Positions 10,697 to 21,862 of a stretch of 64,000 nt of DNA are shown here, one piece after another. The position numbers and the translations under genes were made by a program. The notes beneath the pieces are model-generated. The model worked only from the letters and a program-made list of their open reading frames with translations, did no database searches and was not told where the DNA came from. Numbering within the stretch: position 1 is the first letter of the stretch; each line of letters opens with the position of its first letter. Source of the DNA: Rapana venosa (taxonomy: Eukaryota; Mollusca; Gastropoda; Neogastropoda; Muricidae); NCBI GenBank assembly GCA_028751875.1, contig CM054158.1:6404361-6468360 (forward strand), read 5' to 3'.

Positions 10697-11278
10697 GTGG
10701 ATAGTGTCCTGGTTTTTTGTTCCTTCATACCGAGATCTGAGTTGGCTGTCAGAGCCGGGATTGCGGGTGCTTGGAGGAGATGGATGGAGTTGGCAGGTCT
10801 GCTAGGAGGTCGGAGGGTCCCACTGGAGAGACGCTGTCTGGTGTGTGGGGCCTGCGTCAGGCCTGTTCTCCTGTGTGGCTCGCAGACATGGGTTTTTACA
10901 GAAACCGTCGAGCTTTTGTTGAAGAGCTGTGAAAACCAAATGCTATGCTACATGACAGAGATCAAATGGGAAGACAGGATCACGAATGAAGAACTATGGA
11001 GAATGTGCAAAGTTGATGATCTGAAGTCTGTAGCTAGCAGCAATAGACTGCGCTGGTTTGGGCACGTTCAACGGAAGGCAGACCACCATATCATGGAAAG
11101 AGTGGTGAACTTTGTGGTGGATGGGACCTGGGCTGCCTGTATTGCAGATGGTCTTGGAGAAAGGGGCATAAATAAGGAGGAAGCTCAAAACAGAGAGAGA
11201 TGGAGAAGGCTCATTAATGTCAAACCTCCCTCCCCTGGGAGAAACGACAAAAAAGGAAGAAGGAGATACCCAGTCTAA
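10697..11278 (+). mobile_element. LINE ORF2 C-terminal end, truncated copy 1
   Basis: A 193-codon open frame. From about residue 14 it matches the familiar C-terminal tail of non-LTR retrotransposon ORF2 proteins. It has an AWRRWMELAGLL segment, CVRPVLLCGSQTW, an IKWEDRITNEELWRMC segment, RLRWFGHVQRKADH, and the terminal WAACIADGLGERG and RERWRRLINVK blocks. This region lies after the reverse transcriptase core. The endonuclease and catalytic domains are absent, so the copy is 5'-truncated and dead. Compared with copy 2 it has a 27-base in-frame deletion that removes the basic RPKxRPSK stretch before WAAC. The frame is otherwise open, which suggests a fairly young insertion. Clade is uncertain (RTE/CR1-like style). 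Confidence 0.85.
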
Positions 11279-11379
11279 TGTTATGCTAGTCATTGTGAAT
11301 CAGACACTCGAATACAGATCTCCATTCTGGTATTGTTTTGGTTTTAACTTTTGGTTGTATGCCTGTTTGTTCACAAGAA

Positions 11380-11670
11380 AATTCCCCATGGGGATGCCAG
11401 GGGACTGTCAATATAAATAGCATCCCTACATTCTAGAAATTATGTGCTTGGAATTCCATCTTTTCTATTTCTTTTTTTCTTTCTGCCTTGTTCCTTTTCT
11501 TCTCGTCTATTTTAAGTCTTCATGGTCCATTCTCCTTTTTTCCAGGCTGGAAAGATAACAATTCTCTTCCATGCCGAAGACAGATGTGCTGGGCCTGACT
11601 TGTCAGGTGCTTAACAGCAGCATAATGCGTTTTCACTCTTGTGATTGATAACAATAGTTGCTGTGTGATG
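11380..11670 (+). repeat. Interspersed repeat family R, copy 1
   Basis: Matches 55690-56120 over its whole length. Shared landmarks in order: CCCC-rich hairpin start, GGGACTGTCAATATAAATAG, CATCC, TTCTG/CTAGAAA, TTTCTGCCTTGTTCC, GGTCCATTCT, GTGCTGGGCCTGACTTGTCA, then GTTGCTGT. It begins 100 bp after the LINE frame at 10697-11278, so it might belong to that element's 3' side, but the second LINE copy is not followed by it. No coding capacity. Confidence 0.75.
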
Positions 11671-12254
11671 TGAGCGTGTGATGACATAGATGAAGTTCTT
11701 AAGAAAATAGCAGCCCAAAAAAATTTTAAAATGTATATAATGTGTGGACGCATACATACTACAATCATAGTGGTAACTGATGCCTTCAGGCTTAATGGAG
11801 TATCATATGTACACTAATACAGACTGTATGAGGTGTCCAGTTTTGTCTGACCGTACCATGGGTCAGTCTACAGAAGTATTAGGACCTCAAGTGGGTAATT
11901 TACTTGTGTGCTAAAATGAAGCTTTCTGAGCTTGTACCGTTTATATTATTTGTGGGGAAAAAAATTTTTTAAACTGTTGTGGAACAATAATGGAAAAGTT
12001 TGCTTCTGTTGAGATTTGCCTTCCATTGAAGTAATTATTTGTTACGTTTTTATTCTGAAGGAAGAAACAATTTTGAAACGGCCGTTGTTGTTGGGGGGAG
12101 TTGTTTTTGTTTTTGCTGCTTCAGCTTCTATGATTATATTCCTATCTTCAGTATCCTGATGTTCTCTCACTGCTTATTTGAATTTCTCTGCCTCAGCCAT
12201 ACCACAATTCATGATGTCGCTTACGCTGCGAAGGAAGTCCACAGAGAGCCCATC
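11671..12254. other. AT-rich non-coding stretch
   Basis: Unique sequence without tandem or interspersed repeats that I recognise. No gene. Confidence 0.45.
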
Positions 12255-12540
12255 AGTATCAGGCTGCTATAAGACCACCAGTCAGAGGGGCCCTGCACTG
12301 CTGCTGGATCCCTTTGGTGGTGTTTGGTGGTGCCTGTTCTGAGCTAACATGCACAGGGCACCACCTATAAGTCCCATGCTGATCTGATGATGGTAATCGT
12401 TCAGTTGCAGAGTCAGCCTTTGGTGAGATGCCCGTAACATCCCTCCATTGACCTTCCCTTGTGAACCTCCAGCCCCGAAGTCTTTGACACAAACTCACCA
12501 AAGGCACAGTTAAGCATATTATTAGGAAAACTGACCTCGA
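12255..12540 (-). other. GC-balanced patch with an 82-codon minus-strand frame
   Basis: Non-repetitive sequence of higher GC content than its flanks. The minus-strand frame 12259-12507 has a protein-like residue mix (LRGWRFTREGQWRDV near the start). I recognise no domain in it. A worn repeat or retroelement piece is as likely as a gene fragment. Confidence 0.2.
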
Positions 12541-12915
12541 AGCATATTACTATTAGGGAAACTGAACTGAGGTCACCAGGAGACCAGAGCAAATGGGTTC
12601 ACCAAATCAAGAGACAGTTAATTATTATTAATTAGTGGTGGTGGGATGACCTAATGAATCTGCTATGGAAGTGCAGACATTTAATATTCTGAGTGCTGAG
12701 TGGTTATTCTTTATCTTCAAAGTAAAAGACTTTAAGTAGATTAAAAAAAATACTAATCCTTTATTGTTTATCAGGAAAAGTATGGACTTCTAGTTCTACC
12801 CGTTTTGCACAAGACTGATCAGTATCATGGTGTACAAACTATCCAGTATTCTTAAGTGCTTGAACAACATTACATCTATTGAGCATGGCTATTCTTAATC
12901 CTTTATGTTCTGTAT
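12541..12915. other. Non-coding stretch
   Basis: Unique AT-rich sequence. ATTATTA-type short repeats occur around 12621-12640. Nothing gene-like. Confidence 0.45.
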
Positions 12916-12916
12916 A

Positions 12917-12949
<33 letters not shown>

Positions 12950-12965
12950 TGTGTGTGTGTGTGTA
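12916..12965. repeat. (GT)n microsatellite
   Basis: About 48 bp of GT with one TA interruption. Confidence 0.97.
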
Positions 12966-13640
12966 ATTCGTGCAAGATCTTTTCAAGACCAATTTCTCAG
13001 TGCAGCAATGTTTGCTGAAGTAAATGCACTCAGCAGTCAGCTAGAGCGGGTAACGTTATCTTTCAGGGTCTCAAGTTGTAAGCCCACTTTGAGCTAACTG
13101 TACTGGTTTGCCTTATCCTTGCTTTCGTGTAATATGTTTTATCTAGTGGTGGGCTTGTGACATATACTGCGCCTGAAAACATCTTTTCAGAAAACATTGG
13201 TTTTTGTCGCTGGTTCAATTCCTAGTATGTGAAGATAGATCTCCATGACTGGAAAGTAAATAGACGGATAATGGTCTTGCTTCAAGAAAATGAAGTACTA
13301 CATAATTGGTATAGTACAGAAAAATGTGCATATCATTGTGTACATAATGAACGAATTAGCATCAGGAGCAGTGAGTTGTGATGGGTGCAGTTTCAGTAAT
13401 CGGTGCAGTTTCAGAACTGTGTATGGAAATGAACATTGATGTAAATAATCAGCAACCGCCTCTTTAGAATGGACCGTGTGAACATGTTGTAAATGGTGTA
13501 CAGAGCATCTAAATGCATGCTTACTCAGGCATGCATACATGTGCACATGTTATATCATTATTTGATAATCAAATTTTACTCAGATCTCTATGCATTTTAA
13601 AATCCTCCTTCAACATAAACACATCCCCTGCCCCCTCCTC
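12966..13640. other. Non-coding stretch, possible relic SINE head
   Basis: At 13138-13250 a TCTAGTGGTGGGCTTGTGA segment followed about 70 bp later by GCTGGTTCAATTCC loosely resembles tRNA A and B boxes, but spacing is too long and no family body follows. Otherwise unique. Confidence 0.3.
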
Positions 13641-13699
13641 CACACACACACACACACACACCACACACACACACACCGCGCGCAAGGGGGGGGGGGGGG
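13641..13699. repeat. (CA)n and poly(G)
   Basis: CA repeats at 13643-13677, then a 13-nt G run at about 13687-13699, directly before a SINE. Confidence 0.93.
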
Positions 13700-13912
13700 A
13701 GAGGAGGATAGCCTAGTGGCTAGAACATTGCGCTGGCAATCTGACAACCCGGGTTCGATTCCCATTCAAGGGGATATTTTCCCCTGGAGTTAACATCAGT
13801 GCAGACTCCACTCTCCCCAAAAGTCCTTCGGGTGAGACTATAAACCGAGTGGGACTGGATGTAAAAAAAAGGACATAAGTGCTTATTCCATTATCCTCAA
13901 TATAAAAGAATG

Positions 13913-13914
<2 letters not shown>
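13700..13914 (+). mobile_element. S1 SINE with internal deletion
   Basis: Head: GGATAGCCTAGTGGCTAGAA (A box) and CCCGGGTTCGATTCC (B box). Body: TTTTCCCCTGGAGTTAACAT, ACTCCACTCTCCCCAAAAGT, GGTGAGACTATAAACCGAG. It then jumps directly to the tail GGGACTGGATGTAAAAAAA and TTATTCCATTATCCTCAATA, missing the central segment of about 120 bp present in full copies. Followed by (AC)n. Confidence 0.92.
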
Positions 13915-13946
<32 letters not shown>

Positions 13947-13962
13947 ACATACACACACATTG
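13914..13962. repeat. (CA)n microsatellite at SINE 3' end
   Basis: CA repeat with an ACGTACAT break, starting immediately at the end of the SINE tail. Confidence 0.95.
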
Positions 13963-14525
13963 TACAATATTGATACCAATTCCAATACTTTTTTTTTTAT
14001 CTCCATAAAAAGAAATTCATGTGGGTTAGTAGCCATAAACAAACATAAAAAACTTTTTGTCACAGAAAGTAATATTCTTGAAATAAAAGTATGTAATCAG
14101 CAAGCAGCCATTCTACATTCCTATGCACTTTGTGAACATGTAAATGGTACACAAATTATACAGAGCACACAAATAAAAATTACACATGCTGGACATAGGC
14201 ACAGGGGCACATGATCATTACATAGATCTAAAAGGCCTTTTCTTTTTAATGTGTGCATTCATACATTACATGTTATGTATACACTTTGTAATCCTTCATA
14301 CCCTACTCAAGCACAGGATTGTATCATTTTATTAATTTGTAAACATTCAAACACTGAGAGCTTTAGACTAGAGGTTTTTTTAAAAAAAGTGAAGTGTATG
14401 TGTGTGCATGCTTGTTTTGTTTGCGTGCACACACATTCATGAATATGTGGTACTGCAAGGGCTGTTTTCCTTTCCTTCTATGTTGTTTTTCTTTTTTCCT
14501 CAAGTAAATTCTTTTTTTCATTCCT
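13963..14525. other. AT-rich non-coding stretch
   Basis: Unique sequence with short CA/TG words. No gene. Confidence 0.45.
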
Positions 14526-14528
14526 CAG

Positions 14529-14830
14529 TTGGAATTATGGAGAACGTGCAAAGTTGATGATCTGAAGTCTGTAGCTTAGTACCAATAGACTGCGCTGGTT
14601 TTTTTCAACGGAAAGCAGACCACCACATCATAAAAAGAGCAATGAACTTTGTAGTGGATGGAAAGAGACCAAAGGAAAGACCTAGCAAAACCTGGGCTGC
14701 CTGTATTGCAGATGATCTTAGAGATATAAAGAGGAAGCTCAAAACAAAGAGAGATGGAGAAGGCTCATCAATGTCAAACCTCCCCTGGGAGAAACATGAC
14801 AAAAAAAGGAAGAAGAGGAAGTTGGAACTC
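14529..14830 (+). mobile_element. LINE ORF2 C-terminal end, truncated copy 2
   Basis: Same element as 10697-11278 (shared GCAAAGTTGATGATCTGAAG, AATAGACTGCGCTGGTTT and CTGGGCTGCCTGTATTGCAG blocks). The frame is broken by a stop in the GTAGCTTAGTACC segment and by a deletion that removes part of the GHVQRK motif. The later part, from 14642, is open again and reads NFVVDGKRPKERPSKTWAA, so this copy retains the basic stretch that copy 1 has lost. Non-functional. Confidence 0.85.
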
Positions 14831-15027
14831 GGGTGCACCAGTGGTGAGATGTTGTGTGTACCTACATGTAACTGGTTTTTACCCCACCATTATAGCAGCA
14901 GCGTTTCCACTTCAGAGATGGGGTCTACACACCACATCTGTGTGGGTGTGTTTACCAAAACAATTTTTTTAACTGTCAGCCATTTCTGCCAGCACAAAAT
15001 AACAGCTTTTCTGAAATGTGGAATGGG

Positions 15028-15210
15028 TTTTTAATGTGTGTGCAAGATTTTCTGTGTGTGAGTGACTTTTGGGGGAGTGGAGTCAGCACCGATGTTAACT
15101 CCAGGATAACATTTTTTAGGACGGTGCCTCCATGATGGCTCGATCCCTGACTGTCACAGTGTCAGATCATGAGTGCAGCGCTCTAACCGCTCTGACTAGG
15201 CTATCCCGTC
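15028..15210 (-). mobile_element. S1 SINE, 3'-truncated
   Basis: Minus strand: GGGATAGCCTAGTCAGAG head at 15190-15208, then ATCTGACACTGTGACAG, a degenerate B-box region (GGATCGAGCC), AGTTAACATCGGTGCTGACT body, and the central CACACACAG and TCTTGCACACACATTAAAAA segment. Tail missing. Confidence 0.82.
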
Positions 15211-15674
15211 CCCTAAATTCTTTTTTATTTTTAAAAGAGAAGAGATTCTGTGGTTAGTTACAAGGTGTATTGCTCCTGTCATTCTTTCATGGAATGTTAG
15301 CAGATCTACATGATGTCAGGCCTAAAGTTCCCCTGCTCCCATGTACTCCAGCATTAAAGTGTCATGTTTGTAATGAGACTTCCTGCTCTAGTCTAATGGG
15401 AGAGCAGAGCTACCAGCAGGTGAAGCCTCCGTTGCTTCCTTTAGGTCTCTGGAGTCTTTGCCTGCCTTCTGTGTCACAGCAGCTTTCGCAGGCTAGTAAT
15501 TTAATCATCTTTGCCAGAGTGCATAATATGTGTGTGCCAGGCTGCCTGCATTCAATCGACAAAAAGTTTGCACTTTTGTTGTCGCCATAAAATGATGTGG
15601 TTATGTAATGTTAGATGAAAACTTGTTCAAGCTTGAAAGCTGGGGAAGGGGTCACTGCCATCGTCTGTTGTGTG
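15211..15674. other. Non-coding stretch
   Basis: Unique sequence. The open frame at 15270-15590 shows no recognisable domain. Confidence 0.4.
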
Positions 15675-17560
15675 GTTTGCTTCTTTGTCTGTTCACCTAA
15701 AGTGGTTTGTCTCTTTGTCTGTTCACCTAAAATGGTTTGTCTCTTTGTCTGTTCTTCTAAAGTGGTTTGTCTCTTTGTCTGTTCACCTAAAGTGGTTTGC
15801 TTCATTGTACACCCAAAGTGGTTCGTCTCTTTGTCTGTTCACCTAAAGTGGTTTGTCTCTTTGTTCACCTAAAGTGGTTTGTCTCTGTTTGTTCTCCTGA
15901 ACTGGTTTGTCTCTTTGTTCACCTGAACTGGTTTGTCTCTTTGTTCACCTAAAGTGGTTTGTCTCTTTGTTCACCTAAAGTGGTTTGTCTGTTCACCTGG
16001 ACTGGTTTGTCTGTTCACCTGAATTGGTTTCTCTCTGTGTTCACCTGAACTGGTTTGTCTCTGTTCACCTAAAGTGGTTTGTCTCTTTGTCTGTTCACCT
16101 AAAGTGGTTTGTCTCTGTCTGTTCACCTGAACTGGTTTGTCTTTGTCTGTTCACCTAAACTGGTTTGTCTCTTTGTTCACCTGAACTGGTTTGTCTCTTT
16201 GTTCACCTAAAGTGGTTTGTCTCTTTGTTCGCCTGAACTGGTTTGTCTCTTTGTTCACCTAAAGTGGTTTGTCTCTGTTCACCTGAACTGCTTTGTCTCT
16301 TTGTCTGTTCACCTGAACTGGTCTGTCTCTGTTTGTTCACCTAAAACGGTTTGTCTCTGTCTGTTCACCTAAAGTGGTTTGTCTCTTTGTCTGTTCATCT
16401 AAAGGGGTTTGTCTCTTTTTTCGCCTGAACTGGTTTGTCTTTTTGTTCACCTGAACTAGTTTGTCTCTTCATTCACCTGAACTGGTTTGTCTCTTTGTTC
16501 ACCTGAACTGGTTTGTCTCTTTGTTCACCTGAATTGGTTTCTCTCTGTGTTCACCTGGACTGGTTTGTTCACCTGAATTGGTTTCTCTCTGTGTTCACCT
16601 GAACTGGTTTGTCTCTGTTCACCTAAAGTGGTTTGTCTCTTTGTCTGTTCACCTAAAGTGGTTTGTCTCTGTCTGTTCACCTAAACTGGTTTGTCTCTTT
16701 GTTCGCCTGAACTGGTTTGTCTCTTTGTTCACCTAAAGTGGTTTGTCTCTGTTCACCTGAACTGCTTTGTCTCTTTGTCTGTTCACCTGAACTGGTCTGT
16801 CTCTGTTTGTTCACCTAAAACGGTTTGTCTCTGTTCACCTAAAGTGGTTTGTCTCTTTGTCTGTTCATCTAAAGGGGTTTGTCTCTTTTTTCGCCTGAAC
16901 TGGTTTGTCTTTTTGTTCACCTGAACTGGTTTGTCTCTTTGTTCACCTGAACTAGTTTGTCTCTTCATTCACCTGAACTGGTTTGTCTCTGTCTGTTTAC
17001 CTGAACTGGTTTGTCTCTTTGTCTGTTCATCTAAAGGGGTTTGTCTCTTTTTTCGCCTGAACTGGTTTGTCTCTTTGTCTGTTCATCTAAAGGGGTTTGT
17101 CTCTTTTTCCGCCTGAACTGGTTTGTCTCTTTGTCTGTTCATCTAAAGGGGTTTGTCTCTTCATTCACCTGAACTGGTTTGTCTCTGTCTGTTCACCTGA
17201 ACTGGTTTGTCTCTTTGTCTGTTCATCTAAAGGGGTTTGTCTCTTGTTTTCATCCAAACTGGTTTGTCTCTTTGTTCACCTGAACTGGTTTGTCTCTTTG
17301 TTCACCTAAAATGGGTTGTTTGTCTCTTTGTTCACCTGAACGGGTTTGAACTTTGTTCACATGAACTGGTTTGAACTTTGTTCACCTGAACTGGTTTGTC
17401 TCTTTGTTCACCCGAACTGGTTTGTCTCTTTGTTAACCTGAACTGGTTTGTCTCTTTGTTCACCTAAAATGGTTTCTCTTTGTTCACCTGGAGTGGTTTG
17501 TCTTTGTTCACCTGAAGTGGTTTGTCTCATTGTCTGTTCCCCCAAGAGTGGTGGTGTAAC
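15675..17560. repeat. Large 26/30-bp minisatellite
   Basis: About 1.9 kb and roughly 70 units of GTTCACCTGAACTGGTTTGT plus CTCTTT, alternating with a 30-bp form that carries an extra GTCT and variants of the AAAGTGG/GAACTGG core. Longer blocks are themselves duplicated: 16021-16440 recurs at 16575-16920 with about 80 bp missing. All open frames here (for example MSLCSPELVCLFVHLKWF) come from the repeat and are not genes. Confidence 0.95.
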
Positions 17561-18290
17561 TGCTTCATTGTCCTTCTCTTCTTCCGAGACTAGAGTGTCA
17601 TCACCCCAAAGTGGGATTGTTGCTTTCTTCCATCATAGTTCCCTGACAACTTGAAAGAAAGAGGCAGTAGTGAGACATATTAGACATATGCATGCGTACG
17701 CATGCACACACGCAGGCTCATAAACATGCACACACACATGTACACTGTACAGACATGGATTAAGTATTCAACAAAGTTGTTTGCTGGTGTGTTTTTTTTA
17801 TTGTACTTTAAAAAAAAAAATTCACCTCTTTGTTATCTAGATCTATATGATCATTTTCAGAGGAATTGGGAGGGGGGAACAAATTTAGTAAGTTGATGTT
17901 GGACGTGTGTATGTATAGAGATAGAATCATAGATCCATCCATGTAGCTGTTAACCTTTGGAGAAACAGAAAGCAGCCAGGTAGGTGGGCAAGAAAGGATT
18001 GGCTATAGTGCTTATAATACAAAGAAAGAGCAAAATGTCATCGATTTTTACCTACACGACAGTATAGAGCATGACTCAGACCTGCAGCAGTGTTATTTTC
18101 ACAAGTACATAATTAAAAATGAAACGGCAAAAAGAAAACAGATATTGATTTTAAGCCACAGTAGAGAACATAATAGTTTGGGCAATGGTTGGTTGGCTGG
18201 TTGGCTGGTAGAACTGTCAGGGTTCGTCACAATCTTTCTTGCCGTCTTTTTGGGGGACGTACTTTTACTCCTGATTGCTTAAGACTTGAA
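17561..18290. other. Non-coding stretch
   Basis: Unique sequence after the minisatellite. A short CA-rich patch lies at 17698-17745 and poly(A) at about 17809-17820. No gene. Confidence 0.45.
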
Positions 18291-20060
18291 AGGGAGGGGG
18301 AGAGTGAGGGAGGGGGAGAGAGAGGGAGAGAGAAATGTAGGTCAGACGGCAATGCTGCTACCATATAGATCGGTGTTCCATCCTCGCCACTGATTCGCAG
18401 TCACGGGAGGGGAAAAAAAGAACAAAACAAAAAAAAGGAAAGTGAAAAAAAAAAAAAGGGAGTTAAAAAGAAAAAGCGGTGGAACTGGCAGGCGGGAATA
18501 TCGAACAGCGTGTAATTTTGCCAGCCAGGCCACTTAGAACTCCTTCATTATCACGCAACTGGCGATGAACGGGATGGAATCTATAAGGGCGGCCAGACTG
18601 TGTGGGCCAGCCTTGCCTAGCCTAGTGAAGAAGACAACAGCTGTCTTTTCTTTTCTTTTCGTTTGCTCTGTGTGTGTGTGTGTGTTGTGTTGTCTGTCTT
18701 TCCTTCTTTCCTTTCTTTTTTTTCTTTTGTGTTTTGTTTTAAAACCGTCTCCTACTGCTTTTGCTGTGTGTTTTCTTTGTGTGTGTGATAGGTTGAATGC
18801 AATGAATGGTAAGAACATAGTCAACAGCATTTTATTAGTTTGCTGAGGGTTATGTTGGTCATCAGCCAACTACAGGGATTTATTTGCTGTATAATATATG
18901 GTATGTAGCAAATATTGTAATTCATGGGTGAAATTATCAGCTTGCCTTGACATTTTGGAGCATTGAAAGCTATGGAATGGTGAAATGCTTCTTTGTTATA
19001 AGTGAAGAATAGGCTTGACTTCTTTTTTTTTTTTGATGACTGAAGAAGTGTTATATGCTGTATAGTGAGGGTTGTACTGGTTTGTGAATTTGTAATGAGG
19101 ACTTGCATGTGTACATGATGCATTTGTGTGTGCGGGTGTGTACACAGTTTGCAAATGACTTGTATGCACAGGCACATAAGTTACTCAGTTTTGTTTTTGG
19201 TACATGCACATTTTTGCATGCTTCACAGTTCACACAGATCTCTTAAAAGCATATTAATATTCCTGTCACCTTGGTCTCGCTTTGTTTCTACCTTGCCAGT
19301 CAATGCTCATAGTTTTTTGTTGTTTGTTTGCATTTAGTTGTTGTGTTTTTGTTTTTTTCCATTTTAGTGTTGAAAGTGAGATGTTTTATTGCAAGATCTA
19401 TACTAAACATTAATTAACACAGACTATATATGTACATTACCAAGGAACAAGTGCACCAAAGTATCAGTTACGGTCTGTGTTAAGACATGTGACATTGACG
19501 AGTCAAGAAGGGAAAAGTTGGCATGTATAAAAATGGCCATGTTACAAGATCCAAAGGCCTGGAAAAAAATCCAAGGGCCTGGTTTAAAGTTAAAGTAAAA
19601 CAGACTGCAGGGAACTGTTGAAGGAAGGAGATGGAAATGGTAGACAGAGGAAATGGTATCTGGACAGACTGTAATGGACTTGTAGCCTTGAAACAAATGT
19701 TGAGACCCAGGCCTTGGCACAGGTATGCATACAGTACAGCACAGCTGACATCAGTGGTAGGGGAAATACGTGAACATCTCTTCAGTGCCATGCCTAGAGC
19801 TACAATTCCCAGCAGAGGGAAGGGAGAAGAAGAAGAAGACAACAGCGATATTGATCGCAATTATTGGCGATACTGGGATGGATGGACACAGGATAGGATA
19901 CACATACATGTATGTGTCTGTCCTCCATTGTTCTTTGCCCCAGTTGCCATTCTTGTTTATGATGATATAAGTTGACCTAGAAGTGGGCTTTGTCTTTTTT
20001 TTTTCTTTTTTTTTTGAGGAGGAACTCAGGAAGGTTGTTCAGGTTTGGGGCTTTTTTTTG
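18291..20060. other. Non-coding stretch with purine and poly(A) patches
   Basis: GGGAGAGAGAGG-type purine tract at 18293-18335, A-rich 18411-18475 and T-rich 18645-18740. A (GAA)n-like GAAGAAGAAGAAGA occurs at 19826-19840. The 114-codon frame at 19631-19975 shows no domain and is not called. Confidence 0.45.
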
Positions 20061-20064
20061 GAAA

Positions 20065-20084
20065 GGGGGGGGGGGGGGGGGGGG
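20065..20084. repeat. Poly(G) run, 20 nt
   Basis: Uninterrupted G run. Confidence 0.95.
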
Positions 20085-20269
20085 TTGCCTTAGCTTTTCA
20101 TTATGCGGGATGTATATTTTTTCCCTAGGTTTTTGTTGTTATATAATATTATGTGGGATGGTTTCATAAAGCTGGTGTCCAAGGCGTGGCCTAGTCTTTT
20201 GCCTTAGGAATTGATGACTTCAGCAGTGAAATCAGACTGTTATAGACTATGGGTTTTATTCATTTATTT

Positions 20270-20288
20270 GGAGGGGGGGGGGGGGGGG
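20270..20288. repeat. Poly(G) run
   Basis: G run of about 17-19 nt with one A near the start. Confidence 0.93.
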
Positions 20289-20509
20289 TTGCATGTTTTT
20301 GTTTGTGTGGTGTTGTTGACTTTTGTTGCTGTTGGGTTTTATTGATGGGGGTTTTGTTTTGGGGGAAGCTTTTTTGTTTGCTATGTGACAAACTTTACCA
20401 GTTTGAAATTTGTAATTTGGTGTCATGAAGGGATCTGTCATTCAGTGCAGAGAAATTTATCTGGTACAACCGTAACTGCAGAAGTGGTATACAACACACG
20501 TAAATACAA

Positions 20510-20577
20510 ACACACGCACTCACACATGCACACACACATACACACACACATACACACACACATACACACATACATAC

Positions 20578-20624
<47 letters not shown>

Positions 20625-20686
20625 TACACACACGCACACGCGCGCGCACGCACACACACACATACACACACACACACACACGCACG

Positions 20687-20719
<33 letters not shown>
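20510..20719. repeat. (CA)n cluster with CG steps
   Basis: About 210 bp of CA, CATA and CGCACG repeats, including a CGCGCGCGCACG stretch near 20638-20650. Overlapping frames of up to 171 codons are translations of this repeat plus the element at 20719-20802. Confidence 0.96.
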
Positions 20720-20721
<2 letters not shown>

Positions 20722-20802
20722 TGTTCCTAGATAGATGGCTTGATGAAAAAAAGCAAATGCATTGCTTATTCAATGTACCATCTGGAAATAAAAATTGTGA
20801 GA
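20719..20802 (-). repeat. 80-bp microsatellite-linked element, copy A
   Basis: Read on the minus strand: TTTATTTCCAGATGGTACAT, TGAATAAGCAATGCATTTGC, a T run, CATCAAGCCATCTATCTAGG. The same series recurs at 47716-47802 and, more diverged, at 32546-32632. Here it abuts the (CA)n cluster directly. Function unknown. Confidence 0.85.
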
Positions 20803-21535
20803 CAGAGAGAGAGACTCAGAGAGCATGTAAATTTATGCATACAGCCATTTACACTCACCCCCTTCATCTCCTCTGGCTTATTCTTGCTTGTTTGACATAG
20901 TCAAGTGACAACAAGACAGCTTTCATTGCATCATAAAAACATGTAATAATGAACATATGGCTTGAAATATTTTGTATACGCCCGGCCTGAAAATTAAACA
21001 TTAGATTTTCACTCAAAACTAAGAGAGGCAGCGGCTTTTGTTCAGTGGTTACTGTCAGAGGATATGTCGTCGTACAAATGTTGATGGGTAGGATCCGTTA
21101 GTTGTGAATGATTTCTATGGTCTGGATTCACAGAAATCGATAGAGATTGTGGATCGAGCTTTCTGCTTCGTGTAGAGAGCAGACAGACAGACAGACAGAC
21201 AGAGCCATTTTCCAGGGCATAGGCACCAGATGGGTAGGACTGATCATGTTTCGCGGTGTTTGTGTTGGTAGTAGTAGACTTGTCCACAAGTTTGTGTGAG
21301 GCTGTGATTTTTGCTGTGTGTGCACGGTTTTGTGACTTCCTGCCCACACATGTTGTGAACAGATATTTATCATATGCATGCTTTTAGTGACTCGTTTGTG
21401 GGTACATGTGCAGGTGTACACACACATGCTTGCATACACACTCATGCTTGCATGTATGAATGTGAGTTTGCACGTATGTACACACACACACACACACACA
21501 TGCACTCTGTGTGTTATTGTTATTATTTTATTTAT
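20803..21535. other. Non-coding stretch, (ACAG)n and CA patches
   Basis: Contains six ACAG/GACA units at 21178-21202 and CA repeats at 21480-21501, the latter just before a SINE tail. No gene. Confidence 0.5.
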
Positions 21536-21537
21536 CA

Positions 21538-21859
21538 TTATTTTTATTTCAAGGATAATGGAATAAGGACTCATGTGCTTTATTTTTTTAATCCAGTCCC
21601 TGTGTGTATGCAGTTTTGTAAATTTTGTCATCCATTCCCACCACACAATGGCCTACTCTTCCAAAAAGTGGAACAGGTTTTAACGTGTGCGCAAGATGTT
21701 CTGTGTGCGTTTACACACGGGACCTCAATTATACTATATTATAGGACTTTTGGGGAGAGTGGAATGGGCACTGATAACTCCAGAGGAAAAATCCTCTTGA
21801 ACAAGATTCGAACACGGGTCAGCAGATCACGAATACATCACTCTGACCTCCAGGCTGTC

Positions 21860-21862
<3 letters not shown>
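21538..21862 (-). mobile_element. S1 SINE, near full length
   Basis: Minus strand from 21862: AGGACAGCCTGGAGGTCAG (A-box region), CCCGTGTTCGAATCTTG (B box), TTTTTCCTCTGGAGTTATC, the CACTCTCCCCAAAAGTCC block, the central TCTTGCGCACACGTTAAAAC and AGTAGGCCATTGTGTG segments, then the tail ending CCATTATCCTTGAAATAAA. A short CTATAATATAGT insert replaces part of the GACTATAAACC block. Bordered by CA/GT repeats on both sides. Confidence 0.92.

Noticed and set aside
13706..13770. A functional tRNA gene (good A and B boxes)
   Set aside because: The B box is followed by SINE body, and no 3' half able to pair as an acceptor stem is present.
16691..17309. Cys/Leu/Phe-rich frames resembling small secreted proteins
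   Set aside because: Translations of the 26/30-bp minisatellite.
15675..17560. CRISPR-like regular repeats
   Set aside because: Head-to-tail tandem units without unique spacers, in animal DNA.
20385..20900. 171-codon His/Thr-rich frame
   Set aside because: Mostly CA-repeat translation, joined to the 80-bp element.
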